Source: Verrucomicrobiia bacterium
GTDB lineage: Bacteria > Verrucomicrobiota > Verrucomicrobiia > Limisphaerales > CAIMTB01
Direction of reading: 5' to 3'
Assembly: GCA_019634625.1 (NCBI GenBank)
Contig: JAHCBA010000011.1
Span: 62,001-126,000, forward strand
DNA length: 64,000 bases
Under the pieces are notes generated by a model. The model was not told where the DNA came from and searched no databases. It saw only the letters and a list, made by a program, of their open reading frames with translations. The position numbers and the translations under genes were made by a program. Each line of letters opens with the position of its first letter. Position 1 is the first letter of the stretch. Positions 41,017 to 49,461 of this stretch are shown here, piece by piece.

Positions 41017-41169
41017 CTCGTTCTCCCGTCGTCCAAGGCGCAAGGCCATGCTCCACAAGAGGCCTGTAAGGATTGGACTGGATCAGGCTGGGCAGGGGCC
41101 GCTTGCCACGGGACGGTGCGGTGTGCGTTTCTCGGCTCGATCCGACCCGTGCGGGACGGAGTCTTGCCC

Positions 41170-42426
41170 ATGGAAATCGTCCTCGCCCTGGCGGCCGGTG
41201 TGAGTCTGCTCCTGCTGGCGTGGCAGCACCGCGTCGCGCGGGCGTTTCCGGTGCACGAACGTCGGGTGCCACTCGAGGGCAGCGAGGCGGTGACGATTCT
41301 CAAGCCGCTGCGGGGGGTGGATGCGACGACACGGGAATGCCTCGAGAGCTGGGTGCGGCAGGAGCATGAGGGTCCGATGCAGATCCTGTTCGGCGTGGAA
41401 TCCGCGGAGGATCCAGCAGTCGCCCTTGTGGAAACCCTGCGGACGGACCATCCGGACCGCGACATCCGGATGGTCGTCTGCCCGGAACGGCCGGTGCCGA
41501 ACCCGAAGGTGGCGATGCTGCTGCAGATGGAGTCGTGCGTGACGACGCCCTGGGTGGTCATTGCCGATGCCGACGTGCGGGCGCCGGCGGACCTGCTGCG
41601 TCAGGAGCTGTCCCGGCTTCGGAATCCGTCGGTCGGCCTGGTGTATTGCCTGTTCAGGGTGGTGTCGCGCGACGGCTGGCCGGGGCGGGTCGAGGAACTC
41701 CTGGTCAATGCGGACTTCTGGGGTCAGGTGCTTCAGGGACGTTCCCTTGGCCGGATCCAGTTCGCGCTGGGCGCGGTCGTGATGACCCGCCGGTCGGCGC
41801 TGGCCTCGATCGGCGGACTCGCCCGGGTGGGGCACCATCTCGCCGATGACTATGAACTGGGCCGTCGCATGGGCCGGGCGGGGTTGAGGGTCGAACTCGC
41901 GACCGTGGTGGTCGATTGCCTCGTTCCTCCCGGACTGTCCTGGGGAACGGTCTGGCGCCGGCAGCTTCGGTGGGCGCGGACGATCCGGTTCTGCCAACCC
42001 GTGCCCTATGCCTTCAGTATTCTGGCCAACGCGACCCTTTGGCCCGTGCTGTGGGGGATCGCCATGGCGGGGTCCTCTCTGGCGCCAGGATTGCTGCTGG
42101 CGGCCACGCTGCTGAGGCTGGCGGTTGCCCGGGGTTTGCATCGCCGGATGACGGGTGGCCGTTCGGGGGCCGGGATCGTGTGGTGCATGCCGGGCATCGA
42201 TCTGCTGCGGGCGGTGATTTGGGCCTTCGCGTGGATCGGACGGGGAGTGGTCTGGCAGGACCGGAGGTACCGGGTGACGGCAGGCGGGCGCCTGGTTGCC
42301 GTGGGATCGGGATCGGCGCGGCGGAGATCCCGGCCCACCGAGGCGCCGGCATGCGTTGCGGCGACCGCCCGGCGGGAAACTCGCACAGGGGATGTTCTTA
42401 CAGGTCCTGGTACCGGATCAACGTGA
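41170..42426 (+). CDS. hpnI: HpnI-like family 21/2 glycosyltransferase
   Basis: 418 aa, ATG 41170 with GGACGGAG about 9 bases upstream. N-terminal membrane helix (IVLALAAGVSLLLLAW), ceramide-glucosyltransferase-like GT domain (VTILKPLRGVDATTRECLESW, NPKVAMLLQM, VIADADVR, ALGAVVMTRRSALASIGGL, HLADDYELGRRMG, RQLRWARTIR, the QxxRW-like motif) and C-terminal membrane helices. In hopanoid synthesis HpnI adds N-acetylglucosamine to bacteriohopanetetrol and HpnK deacetylates it; the HpnK-like gene is the very next one, convergent and overlapping by 29 bp. No squalene-hopene cyclase is in the window, so the substrate is inferred. Confidence 0.85.
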   Translation: MEIVLALAAGVSLLLLAWQHRVARAFPVHERRVPLEGSEAVTILKPLRGVDATTRECLESWVRQEHEGPMQILFGVESAEDPAVALVETLRTDHPDRDIRMVVCPERPVPNPKVAMLLQMESCVTTPWVVIADADVRAPADLLRQELSRLRNPSVGLVYCLFRVVSRDGWPGRVEELLVNADFWGQVLQGRSLGRIQFALGAVVMTRRSALASIGGLARVGHHLADDYELGRRMGRAGLRVELATVVVDCLVPPGLSWGTVWRRQLRWARTIRFCQPVPYAFSILANATLWPVLWGIAMAGSSLAPGLLLAATLLRLAVARGLHRRMTGGRSGAGIVWCMPGIDLLRAVIWAFAWIGRGVVWQDRRYRVTAGGRLVAVGSGSARRRSRPTEAPACVAATARRETRTGDVLTGPGTGST

Positions 42427-43228
42427 CGCCCTTATCGACCAGGGCCTGGCGCACGAGCGGGCTGACCAGGGCCTCGAACTCGGTCCGCGGTGGGGCGAGA
42501 TCCGGGTGGCAATACAACTCGTGATCCCCCTCCGGCAGGGTCGCCAGGAGGCGCAAGAGATACGGCTCGTCCACCCTTCCGCTCTGAAGCAGGCCGTACA
42601 CGGAGTCCGGATGCCGGATGCCGGCCGCCGCGAGGCGCGGTGCGGCACGGCGGGCGAGGGCGCCGAAGGCGGTCGCCAGCAGGACGCGGGAGAGGAGGCG
42701 TCCGGAGGCCAGCCGCAGGTTGTGCCGTAGGGGATCGCGGACCAGGCGCATGTGCCGGATGCGCCAGCGGTCCCGGTTGACCATGAGAAGGTCGAACACC
42801 ACCGGGTGAAGGTGGAGGTTCAGGTGTCCATCGAGATGATCGAGCGTCAGGCCGGTGGAATGGAACCGTTCGAACTGCGCCCCGATCTCGGCCTCGAGTT
42901 CCGGGCGCAGCCGCCGGTCCTGCCAATACCGCCACCCGGTCCGGAATCCGCTTTCAGGGAAACGTCCCCGCCAATCCACGAGGCCCGGAATCCGCGCGGC
43001 GGGGAGGGTGGCGGCGGACTGGACCAGGGCGAGGTGAAGTCCGACTCCCAACCCCGGTCGGGCCCGGGCAATCTCCACGGCCTCCTCGAATCCGGCTCCG
43101 TTGACCAGGAGGCTCGCGGAGGTCAGTACGCCGCGGTCATGGGCGTCGCGCACGGCGGCGTTCACCGAGGCGCTGACGCCGAAGTCATCCGCGTTCACGA
43201 TCCAACGCCGCCGTCCCAAGGCCGCCAT
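42398..43228 (-). CDS. hpnK: HpnK-like YdjC-family deacetylase
   Basis: 276 aa. YdjC/ChbG fold: WIVNADDFGVSASVNAAVRDAHDRGVL with the catalytic Asp and first metal ligand, GVGLHLALV, LDHLDGHLNLHLHPVV with metal-binding His residues, and ELYCHPD near the end. These enzymes remove acetyl groups from amino sugars; HpnK does so on acetylglucosaminyl-bacteriohopanetetrol. It converges on the hpnI-like gene with overlapping 3' ends and diverges from the FAD oxidoreductase gene 88 bp away, which must contain both promoters. Confidence 0.85.
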   Translation of the reverse strand: MAALGRRRWIVNADDFGVSASVNAAVRDAHDRGVLTSASLLVNGAGFEEAVEIARARPGLGVGLHLALVQSAATLPAARIPGLVDWRGRFPESGFRTGWRYWQDRRLRPELEAEIGAQFERFHSTGLTLDHLDGHLNLHLHPVVFDLLMVNRDRWRIRHMRLVRDPLRHNLRLASGRLLSRVLLATAFGALARRAAPRLAAAGIRHPDSVYGLLQSGRVDEPYLLRLLATLPEGDHELYCHPDLAPPRTEFEALVSPLVRQALVDKGVTLIRYQDL

Positions 43229-43316
43229 GGGCGGAATGAATCACGGGGCCGGGTGGGAGCGAAGCGAATTGGCGACGGACCAGCCAAGGGGACTGGGGCT
43301 TCGCCGCTTGCCACCG

Positions 43317-44600
43317 ATGGAGCCGGGGCCCTTGAATGCGCTGGTGTCGAGCGAGGACCGTTGGGACACGCTGGTGATTGGAGGCGGGCCGGCGGGGAGC
43401 ACGGCGGCGACGTTCCTGGCGAAGGCCGGGCGGCGGGTGCTGGTGCTCGAACGGGAACGCTTTCCGCGCTTTCACATTGGCGAGTCGCTCCTGCCCTACA
43501 ACCGCGGGATCTTCGAGGCGCTGGGGGTTCTGCCGCAGCTCGAAGCGGCCGGGTTCCAGCGGAAATACGGCGCCCAGTTCCATCTTGGCAACGGCTCGAC
43601 GGGCACGGCCTTCGTCTTTCGGGAAGGCTGTTTCACCCGCGAACCCGAGGCGTTCCAGGTGGACCGGGCGACATTCGACACCGTGCTGCTGCGGCATGCC
43701 GAGTCGTCGGGCGCGGTCGTGAGGGAGGCGTGGACGGTGCGCCGATTCGATGAGGATTCTGAGGGCGTGACCGTCGAGGCCGCCGATGATCGGGGGCGCA
43801 CCGTCCGGTTGACGGCGGACTGGCTCATCGATGCCAGTGGACGGGGCAACGTGACCGGCAACCAGGAGGGACTCCGGATCGTCCATCCGCGGCATCGCAA
43901 GGTCGCCATCTTCGGCCATTTCTCCGGCGTGCGGCGCGACCCGGGTCCGTCCGGCGGGGACACCGTCATCATCCGGCTCGCGGACGCCTGGTTCTGGATC
44001 ATTCCGTTGTCGCCCGGGCGGACCAGCGTCGGCCTGGTCGTCGAGGCCTCGAGGCTGGGCGGGGACGTGAGGCCGGCGGATCTGTTCCGGGCATCGATCG
44101 ACCGCTCGCCTCCGATGCAGGAACGCATGGGAGACGCCGTGTCGCTGGGGGCGCTGCAGACCACGGCGGACTTCTCGTACGTCAACCGGCGCCTGGTCGG
44201 CCGGAGGCTGCTGCGGGCGGGCGATGCGGCGGGATTCATGGACCCGATCTTCTCGGCGGGGGTGTATCTCGCGATGTTCTCCGGGAAACTGGCGGCGGAG
44301 ACGCTGCTCGATTGCGCGCGGCGACCGGGCGGGCGGGAGCGGAGTCTGGTCCGGTACGAACGCCGGGTGATGGGGGCCATGCGCTTCTACTGGCGGATGG
44401 TCGAGGCCTTCTACACGCGGCCGTTCATGGAGCTGTTCCTGCAACCGCGTCATCGCCTTCAGTTGCCCGGCGCGGTCAACGCCTTCCTGGCGGGGGAACT
44501 GGAGGGCAACTGGACGATTCGCTGGCGGTTGCGCCTGTTCTTCCTGCTGGTCCGCCTCCAGCGGCGCTGGCCGCTGGTCCCGAGACTCACCTTTGACTGA
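43317..44600 (+). CDS. FAD-dependent oxidoreductase, tryptophan-halogenase-like
   Basis: 427 aa from ATG 43317. Dinucleotide-binding motif VIGGGPAGSTAATFLAKAG, then the family signature FPRFHIGESLLPYNRGIFEALG, LIDASGRGN, WFWIIPLSPGRTSVGLV and the second FAD motif LLRAGDAAGFMDPIFSAGVYLAM. The halogenase lysine/WxWxIP pattern is only partly kept, so it is better called halogenase-like. Homologues sit in aryl-polyene, flexirubin and dialkylresorcinol loci. The next four genes overlap or touch, so this begins a five-gene operon (43317-49461). Confidence 0.85.
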   Translation: MEPGPLNALVSSEDRWDTLVIGGGPAGSTAATFLAKAGRRVLVLERERFPRFHIGESLLPYNRGIFEALGVLPQLEAAGFQRKYGAQFHLGNGSTGTAFVFREGCFTREPEAFQVDRATFDTVLLRHAESSGAVVREAWTVRRFDEDSEGVTVEAADDRGRTVRLTADWLIDASGRGNVTGNQEGLRIVHPRHRKVAIFGHFSGVRRDPGPSGGDTVIIRLADAWFWIIPLSPGRTSVGLVVEASRLGGDVRPADLFRASIDRSPPMQERMGDAVSLGALQTTADFSYVNRRLVGRRLLRAGDAAGFMDPIFSAGVYLAMFSGKLAAETLLDCARRPGGRERSLVRYERRVMGAMRFYWRMVEAFYTRPFMELFLQPRHRLQLPGAVNAFLAGELEGNWTIRWRLRLFFLLVRLQRRWPLVPRLTFD

Positions 44601-45105
44601 CGCCGTTTCCAAGCCGTTCCGCCGATCCGCCGTCCGTCCTCTGGCGCGGCGCGCGCTGTTGCGGGCGCTGGTCGCCGCGCCCTTCGCGGCGCTGGCGGGC
44701 TGCCGGACCTGGCAGCCGGATCCCATCGACCTGACCGCTGCGGACTGGCAGTCCCACCGGGGCCTTGCGGTGTGGAAGCCGGCGGGGGCGGACCTCGAAT
44801 GGACCGGCGAATTCCTCGCGGCGTCCGCCCCGCCCCGCCGTGCGTACATCCAGTTCGCCAAGGGACCCCTCACCCTGGTCGAGGCGCGATCCGACGGCGA
44901 CCGCTGGAGGGCGAACCGGCCCGGATTCCCGCCCATTGGGGGGAGCCGCGGGGTTCCGGACCGGGGAGTGTGGACGGCGCTGCTCCGGGTGCTGGCGGGC
45001 GGTGCGCCGGGGGATCCATGGGACTGGACGGGTTCGATCGAGGGGGAATGGCGGCTGGAACATCGCACCACGGGCGAATGGCTGATGGGGACCCGCCTTC
45101 CATGA
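44593..45105 (+). CDS. Lipoprotein of the polyene-like operon (possibly DUF3261-like)
   Basis: 170 aa. Begins with TTG 44593, overlapping the previous stop by 8 bases; there is no other start in the region. Basic N-terminus, then a lipoprotein signal with lipobox LAGC (Cys at residue 37). The mature part is a small beta-rich domain (HRGLAVWKPAGADLEWTGEF, FAKGPLTLVEARSDGDRW). Its position between the halogenase-like and MMPL genes equals that of the DUF3261 lipoproteins in aryl-polyene clusters; sequence identity to that family is not proven. The stop overlaps the next start (ATGA). Confidence 0.7.
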   Translation: MTDAVSKPFRRSAVRPLARRALLRALVAAPFAALAGCRTWQPDPIDLTAADWQSHRGLAVWKPAGADLEWTGEFLAASAPPRRAYIQFAKGPLTLVEARSDGDRWRANRPGFPPIGGSRGVPDRGVWTALLRVLAGGAPGDPWDWTGSIEGEWRLEHRTTGEWLMGTRLP

Positions 45106-48100
45106 GAGGCTGGCGATGGCTGATCGGCGGGGCGTTGGGGCTGCTGCTGGCGGCGGGGCTGCTTCGATTACGGCTCGACACGGACGTGCTCGGGCTGCTT
45201 CCCGACGATCTTCCGACCGTGGCGGCGCTGAAGCTGCAGGATCGACACTTCACTCCCCAGCGCGACCTCGTGCTGGGAATTGAAGGGGACGATCCGGACG
45301 TCAACCGGGAAGCCGCACGGACCGTGGCCGAGGCCCTGAGGGGCGTTCCGGGACTGGTCCGATGGGCGGTCTGGACCGCCCCCTGGGAGGAACATCCCGA
45401 GGACGCCATCGAGACGGTGGCCTTCGCATGGCTGCAGGGCGAACCCGCGGAGGTCGAACGCCTCGTCGCCCGCCTGGCCCCGGACCCGTTGGCGGCAACG
45501 CTTGCCGCCGCGCGTCGGGAACTGGCTACGGCGCTGTCCCCGGACCTCCTCGCCCGGCGCGGGTACGATCCCATGCGGCTCCTCGAGGGACCGGGCGGGG
45601 ATGAAGGAGCGGGGCCGATACCGCTTCGCTTCGCCCGGGACGATGGCCGGTGGCGATGGGTGCATGTCACGCCGCCGGCGCGGCTCGCCGGATACCGGGA
45701 GACCCGCGAATGGCTCCGGCAGGTGCGTTCGGTGGTGGACGGCGTGCGGCAAAGCGGCTTCCCGGAGGAGGACCTGCAGTTCCGGTACACGGGCGGGCCC
45801 GCCTTCACGGCCGAGATCTCCGCGGGGATGGAACGGGACATGCGACGCTCCGCCCTGGGTACGGCGGCGTTCATTGCGATCGCCTTCGGCTGGATGCATC
45901 GGCGCCTCCGACCGCTGGCCTGGCTTCTCGCGCTGCTGGCACTCACCCTCGTGGCCACGCTGTCGGCGGGCGGCCTGGTGCTCGGACGGCTCAATGCGGT
46001 GAGTCTCGGATTCGCGGCCATCCTGCTCGGCCTGGCCGCGGACTTCGGCCTGGTGCTGTACCAGGAGGCGGCGGCGCATCCGGAGGCGGCGCCCGATACC
46101 GTTCGGCGCCGGGTGGGGCCGGGCATCGCGTGGGCGGCGGCCACCACGGCGGCGGCCTTCGGGATGCTGGGCTTCAGCGGCCTGCCCGGGCTGGTCCAGT
46201 TGGGCGTGCTGGTGGCGGGCGGAGCCCTGCTGGGCGCGGGAATCCTGCTCGCGTTCTATCCCGGACGGATCCGGGTGGATCGAAGTCATGCGCCGCCCGG
46301 GCGCGGACTGCACCTGCCGGACCGGGCGGCATGGGTGTTGACGATCCTGCTGCCGGTGGTCGCCGGAGGGGTTCTCGCGGTGGCCGGCTGGCCGCGAATC
46401 GATCGCACGGCCGATCCCCTGCGCCCCGGCCGCAGCGAGGCGCAGGACGCATGGGATGAGATGGCCCGGGCGCAGGGCACCGACTGGACGCGGGTCCGAT
46501 GGTTGGTGGCGTCGGGGCCGGATGTGGGATCCGTCGCGGCGCAATTGCGGGTTGCCGAACGCCGTTTGGAGGATGCTGCCCGGGCCGGAGCGTCGATCCG
46601 CCACCAGCTTCCGACGGCGCTGTGGCCGGATCCCGAACGCCAGGCGATCAACCGTCCCCGCCTCGCCGCGCTGGGGCTCGAGCGGGAACGCCTTCGCTCC
46701 GCCGTGCTGGAGGCGGGATTCACCGAGGAGGCGTTCCGGACGGCGGACGCGCTCCTGGAGTTCTGGGTCCGCGCGGCTCCGGATACCGGTGTGACCTGGC
46801 CCGCAGGCGACTCGAATGCCTGGCTGCTGTCCCGGTTCACCGCGCGGGACCCGACGTCCCGAACCGGCGACGTGTGGCTGGCGTTGGGCATGGTGCAGTC
46901 CGATCCGGGCCCGGGGATGGGCGAATGGCAGGCGCCGTTGCGGAGCGACGGGATTTCGATCGGCGGCTGGGAGAGCCTGGGTGAGGAATTGATCGACCGG
47001 GTGGCCTCGCGACTGGTCTGGGTCGGGGGGCTGTGCACGCTGGTCTGGGCGATCCTTCTGTGGCTGGCGTTTCGGTCCGTGCTCGGCGTGGTGCTGGCAG
47101 CGGCCGGGGTGGGGGGCGGCACGCTGCTGTTGCTGGCCTGGATGGCCGTGGCGGGTTGGGAATGGAACCTGATGAACCTGATGGCCCTGCCGCTGCTCGT
47201 GGGGGCGGGCACCGACTACGCCATCCATCTGCAACTGGCGTTGCGGCGGCACGGCGGGGACCTGGCGGCGGTCCAGCGCACCGTCGGCCGGGCCATCCTG
47301 CTTTGCGCCGCCACCACGGCGGTTGGATTCGCCTCCCTGTCGGGATCGAACAACGCCGGGCTGGCGAGTCTGGGAAGCGTCTGCGCGGCCGGGTTGATCT
47401 GCATTTATCTCGTCTCCGGCCAACTGCTCCCCGCGTGGTGGCGCCGGTGGCATCGGAAGGCGGATCCGCGCCCTTCGGAGTTGTATGGCCCGCGAACCTG
47501 GCGGGCCGCGTGCCGGCTGGCGCGGACGTTCCCCCGCCCGTGGCTGCGACGGGCGGCGGCGGTGGTGGCGCTGACCTACGCAGCCCTCCGACCGGGACGA
47601 CGTCGCGTGGTGGCCGGGAATCTCCTTCCCCTGGTGAATGGCGACGTCCGGGCCGCCCGGCGAGCGGCCTGGCGGGTGTTTGCGCGGTTCGGTGGAAAGC
47701 TGGTGGACCTGTGGGGCTGCGAATCGGGTGCAACCGTGGACCGCTGGTTCGCCACGTTCTCCGGGTGGGAGCACCTGGTGGCGGCCCGGGAACGGGGGCG
47801 GGGCGTGCTCCTCGTGACCCTGCACGTGGGCAACTGGGAACTGGGGGCGCCGTTGCTCGCCTCGCGCGGCATTCCTGTGGTGGTCATCAGCGGCCCGGAA
47901 CCGGGAGCGGGGTTCACCGAACACCGCCGAGCGGCCCGGGCGCAGCGGGGGATCGAGACGGTGATCGTCGGCGAGGACCCGTTCGATGCGGTCGAAATCA
48001 GCCGTCGGCTGCGGGACGGCGCCGTGGTGGCCCTGCTCATGGACCGGCCGCCACCCGCCCGGTCCGTGGCGGTGCAGTGGTTCGGCCGTCCCTTTGCCGC

Positions 48101-48347
48101 GTCGGTGGCGGTCGCCGAACTGGCCCGCGCCACCGGTTGCACGGTGCTGCCCACGGTGATGGTCGAGGTCGAGGGCCGGTACGCCGCCCAGTTGTATCCG
48201 CCGGTGCCCTACGATGCGGCGTCCCTGCGCCCGCGCGAAAACCAGGGTCGGTTCACGGAGGACATCCTGCGTGCCTTCGAGCCCGCGCTGCGGCAGCATC
48301 CGGACCAATGGTTTCACTTCGTTCCCGTCTGGCCGTCCTCGCCCTGA
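45102..48347 (+). CDS. MMPL/RND exporter fused to LpxL-like lysophospholipid acyltransferase
   Basis: 1081 aa. The first ~790 residues are an MMPL-type RND exporter: N-terminal helix (WRWLIGGALGLLLAAG), periplasmic loop, membrane block about 245-400 (LGTAAFIAIAFGWMHRRLRP, SLGFAAILLGLAADFGLVLY), second loop and second block about 635-785 (WNLMNLMALPLLVGAGTDYA, ATTAVGFASLSGSNNAGLASLG). Residues about 794-1081 are a complete lipid A-type acyltransferase with the HX4E active site HVGNWE (residues 908-913), LLMDRPPP and FHFVPVWP. The join is in one frame without any internal start signal, so this is a true fusion. In aryl-polyene and flexirubin loci the two are separate neighbours. Likely role: acylate a product and move it across the inner membrane. 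Confidence 0.88.
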   Translation: MRGWRWLIGGALGLLLAAGLLRLRLDTDVLGLLPDDLPTVAALKLQDRHFTPQRDLVLGIEGDDPDVNREAARTVAEALRGVPGLVRWAVWTAPWEEHPEDAIETVAFAWLQGEPAEVERLVARLAPDPLAATLAAARRELATALSPDLLARRGYDPMRLLEGPGGDEGAGPIPLRFARDDGRWRWVHVTPPARLAGYRETREWLRQVRSVVDGVRQSGFPEEDLQFRYTGGPAFTAEISAGMERDMRRSALGTAAFIAIAFGWMHRRLRPLAWLLALLALTLVATLSAGGLVLGRLNAVSLGFAAILLGLAADFGLVLYQEAAAHPEAAPDTVRRRVGPGIAWAAATTAAAFGMLGFSGLPGLVQLGVLVAGGALLGAGILLAFYPGRIRVDRSHAPPGRGLHLPDRAAWVLTILLPVVAGGVLAVAGWPRIDRTADPLRPGRSEAQDAWDEMARAQGTDWTRVRWLVASGPDVGSVAAQLRVAERRLEDAARAGASIRHQLPTALWPDPERQAINRPRLAALGLERERLRSAVLEAGFTEEAFRTADALLEFWVRAAPDTGVTWPAGDSNAWLLSRFTARDPTSRTGDVWLALGMVQSDPGPGMGEWQAPLRSDGISIGGWESLGEELIDRVASRLVWVGGLCTLVWAILLWLAFRSVLGVVLAAAGVGGGTLLLLAWMAVAGWEWNLMNLMALPLLVGAGTDYAIHLQLALRRHGGDLAAVQRTVGRAILLCAATTAVGFASLSGSNNAGLASLGSVCAAGLICIYLVSGQLLPAWWRRWHRKADPRPSELYGPRTWRAACRLARTFPRPWLRRAAAVVALTYAALRPGRRRVVAGNLLPLVNGDVRAARRAAWRVFARFGGKLVDLWGCESGATVDRWFATFSGWEHLVAARERGRGVLLVTLHVGNWELGAPLLASRGIPVVVISGPEPGAGFTEHRRAARAQRGIETVIVGEDPFDAVEISRRLRDGAVVALLMDRPPPARSVAVQWFGRPFAASVAVAELARATGCTVLPTVMVEVEGRYAAQLYPPVPYDAASLRPRENQGRFTEDILRAFEPALRQHPDQWFHFVPVWPSSP

Positions 48348-48994
48348 CCGTGACGGCGTCGCTGTCCGGCGTCGCCGGGGCGGCCACGGAGGACTGGGTG
48401 GAACGCTGGCTGGAACGGCGGCGGGAGGTTCGGACGTGGTCGGCCGGGTTCACCCAGACCCGCAGCTTCAAGGCGCTCGCCCAACCGCTGGTCACGACCG
48501 GTCGGGTCTGGTTCGCCACCCCCGACCGGTTCCGCTGGGAATTGGGCGAGCCGGTCGAATCGGTGGCTGTGCGCCAGGGGGACGGGATCGTCCTGCTCTA
48601 CCCGCCGCTCGGCCGGGCGGAACGCTACTCCCTCACGGGCGAAGGTCCGTGGCGTCAGGCGGTTGCCCTGCTCGAGGCCGGGTTCCCGGATTCCCGCGAG
48701 GCGTTCCGGCGCCGGTTCCGGGTGGCGTCGCAACGGGTCGAAGGGGATCAGGTGACCCTGCTGCTCGAACCTCGGACCGCCGCCGGCCGCCGCTGGCTCA
48801 GCCGCCTTCGAATCGTGCTGGCCGTCGCGGATCTCGAACTGCGGTCGGCGGAGATGCATTTCGCGGACGGTTCGTCGCTGCTCAATGAGTTCAGCGGCGG
48901 CCGGATCAATCCGTCACTGGATCCCGACCTGTTCTCGCTGGAACTGGACCCCGCCATTCGCGTGGTCGAACCGCAGCGTCGGGAGGGGCCGTGA
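48308..48994 (+). CDS. LolA-like outer-membrane lipoprotein carrier
   Basis: 228 aa from ATG 48308, overlapping the exporter-acyltransferase gene by 40 bp. Signal peptide (LAVLALTVTASLSGVAGA). LolA-like half-barrel: VRTWSAGFTQTRSFKALAQP, TTGRVWFATPDRFRWELGEP, IVLLYPPLGRAERYSL, RLRIVLAVADLELRSAEMHFADG. In polyene-type clusters a LolA homologue is thought to ferry the lipid-linked pigment or lipoproteins through the periplasm. GTGA overlap links it to the next gene. Confidence 0.85.
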   Translation: MVSLRSRLAVLALTVTASLSGVAGAATEDWVERWLERRREVRTWSAGFTQTRSFKALAQPLVTTGRVWFATPDRFRWELGEPVESVAVRQGDGIVLLYPPLGRAERYSLTGEGPWRQAVALLEAGFPDSREAFRRRFRVASQRVEGDQVTLLLEPRTAAGRRWLSRLRIVLAVADLELRSAEMHFADGSSLLNEFSGGRINPSLDPDLFSLELDPAIRVVEPQRREGP

Positions 48995-49461
48995 ACGGGG
49001 AGCCGCCCGGCCTGGAACACGCCCTGTCACGCCTTCCCCACGGGCCGTCCTTTCGTTTTGTCGATCGGTTGACCTCTCTCGAACCCGGGGTCCGCGGCGC
49101 CGGCGAATACCGGGTGCGCGGCGACGAACCGTTCCTCGCCGGGCACTTCCCGGATGCGCCCCTCTTTCCCGGCGTCCTGCTCATCGAGGCCTGCGCCCAG
49201 CTCGCCGGGATCGTGGCCCAGAGCGACCCCGGCCGGGTGCCCCTGACGAACCTCAAGCTGGCGGCGGTCCGCGGTGCCCGGTTGCTCGGTTCCGCCGTTC
49301 CGGGAGAAATCGTCGCGGTCACCGCCGAGGTCACCGGGCGCCTTGGACCCCTGATCCAGGCGCGGGCCGCGGCGCATGTCCGGGGCGTCCCGGTGGCTCG
49401 TTGTGAACTGACGCTGGCCGGCGACGCCTCACCCGATCACGCCACGTCGCCCGCGAGGTAG
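48991..49461 (+). CDS. FabZ/ApeI-like 3-hydroxyacyl-ACP dehydratase
   Basis: 156 aa, GTG start overlapping the previous stop. Hot-dog fold dehydratase signature: LPHGPSFRFVDRL and FLAGHFPDAPLFPGVLLIEACAQLAG, with the catalytic His (GHFPD) and the acidic residue of LIEACAQ. It would dehydrate 3-hydroxyacyl-ACP during chain building or polyene formation. It is the last gene of the operon; its 3' end overlaps the convergent AMP-ligase gene by 25 bp. Confidence 0.88.
   Translation: MNGEPPGLEHALSRLPHGPSFRFVDRLTSLEPGVRGAGEYRVRGDEPFLAGHFPDAPLFPGVLLIEACAQLAGIVAQSDPGRVPLTNLKLAAVRGARLLGSAVPGEIVAVTAEVTGRLGPLIQARAAAHVRGVPVARCELTLAGDASPDHATSPAR

Noticed and set aside
45168-48317. A ~1050-codon minus-strand frame opposite the exporter-acyltransferase gene.
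   Set aside because: Composition is Arg/Pro/Gln-rich without motifs, while the plus strand has clear RND and acyltransferase signatures.
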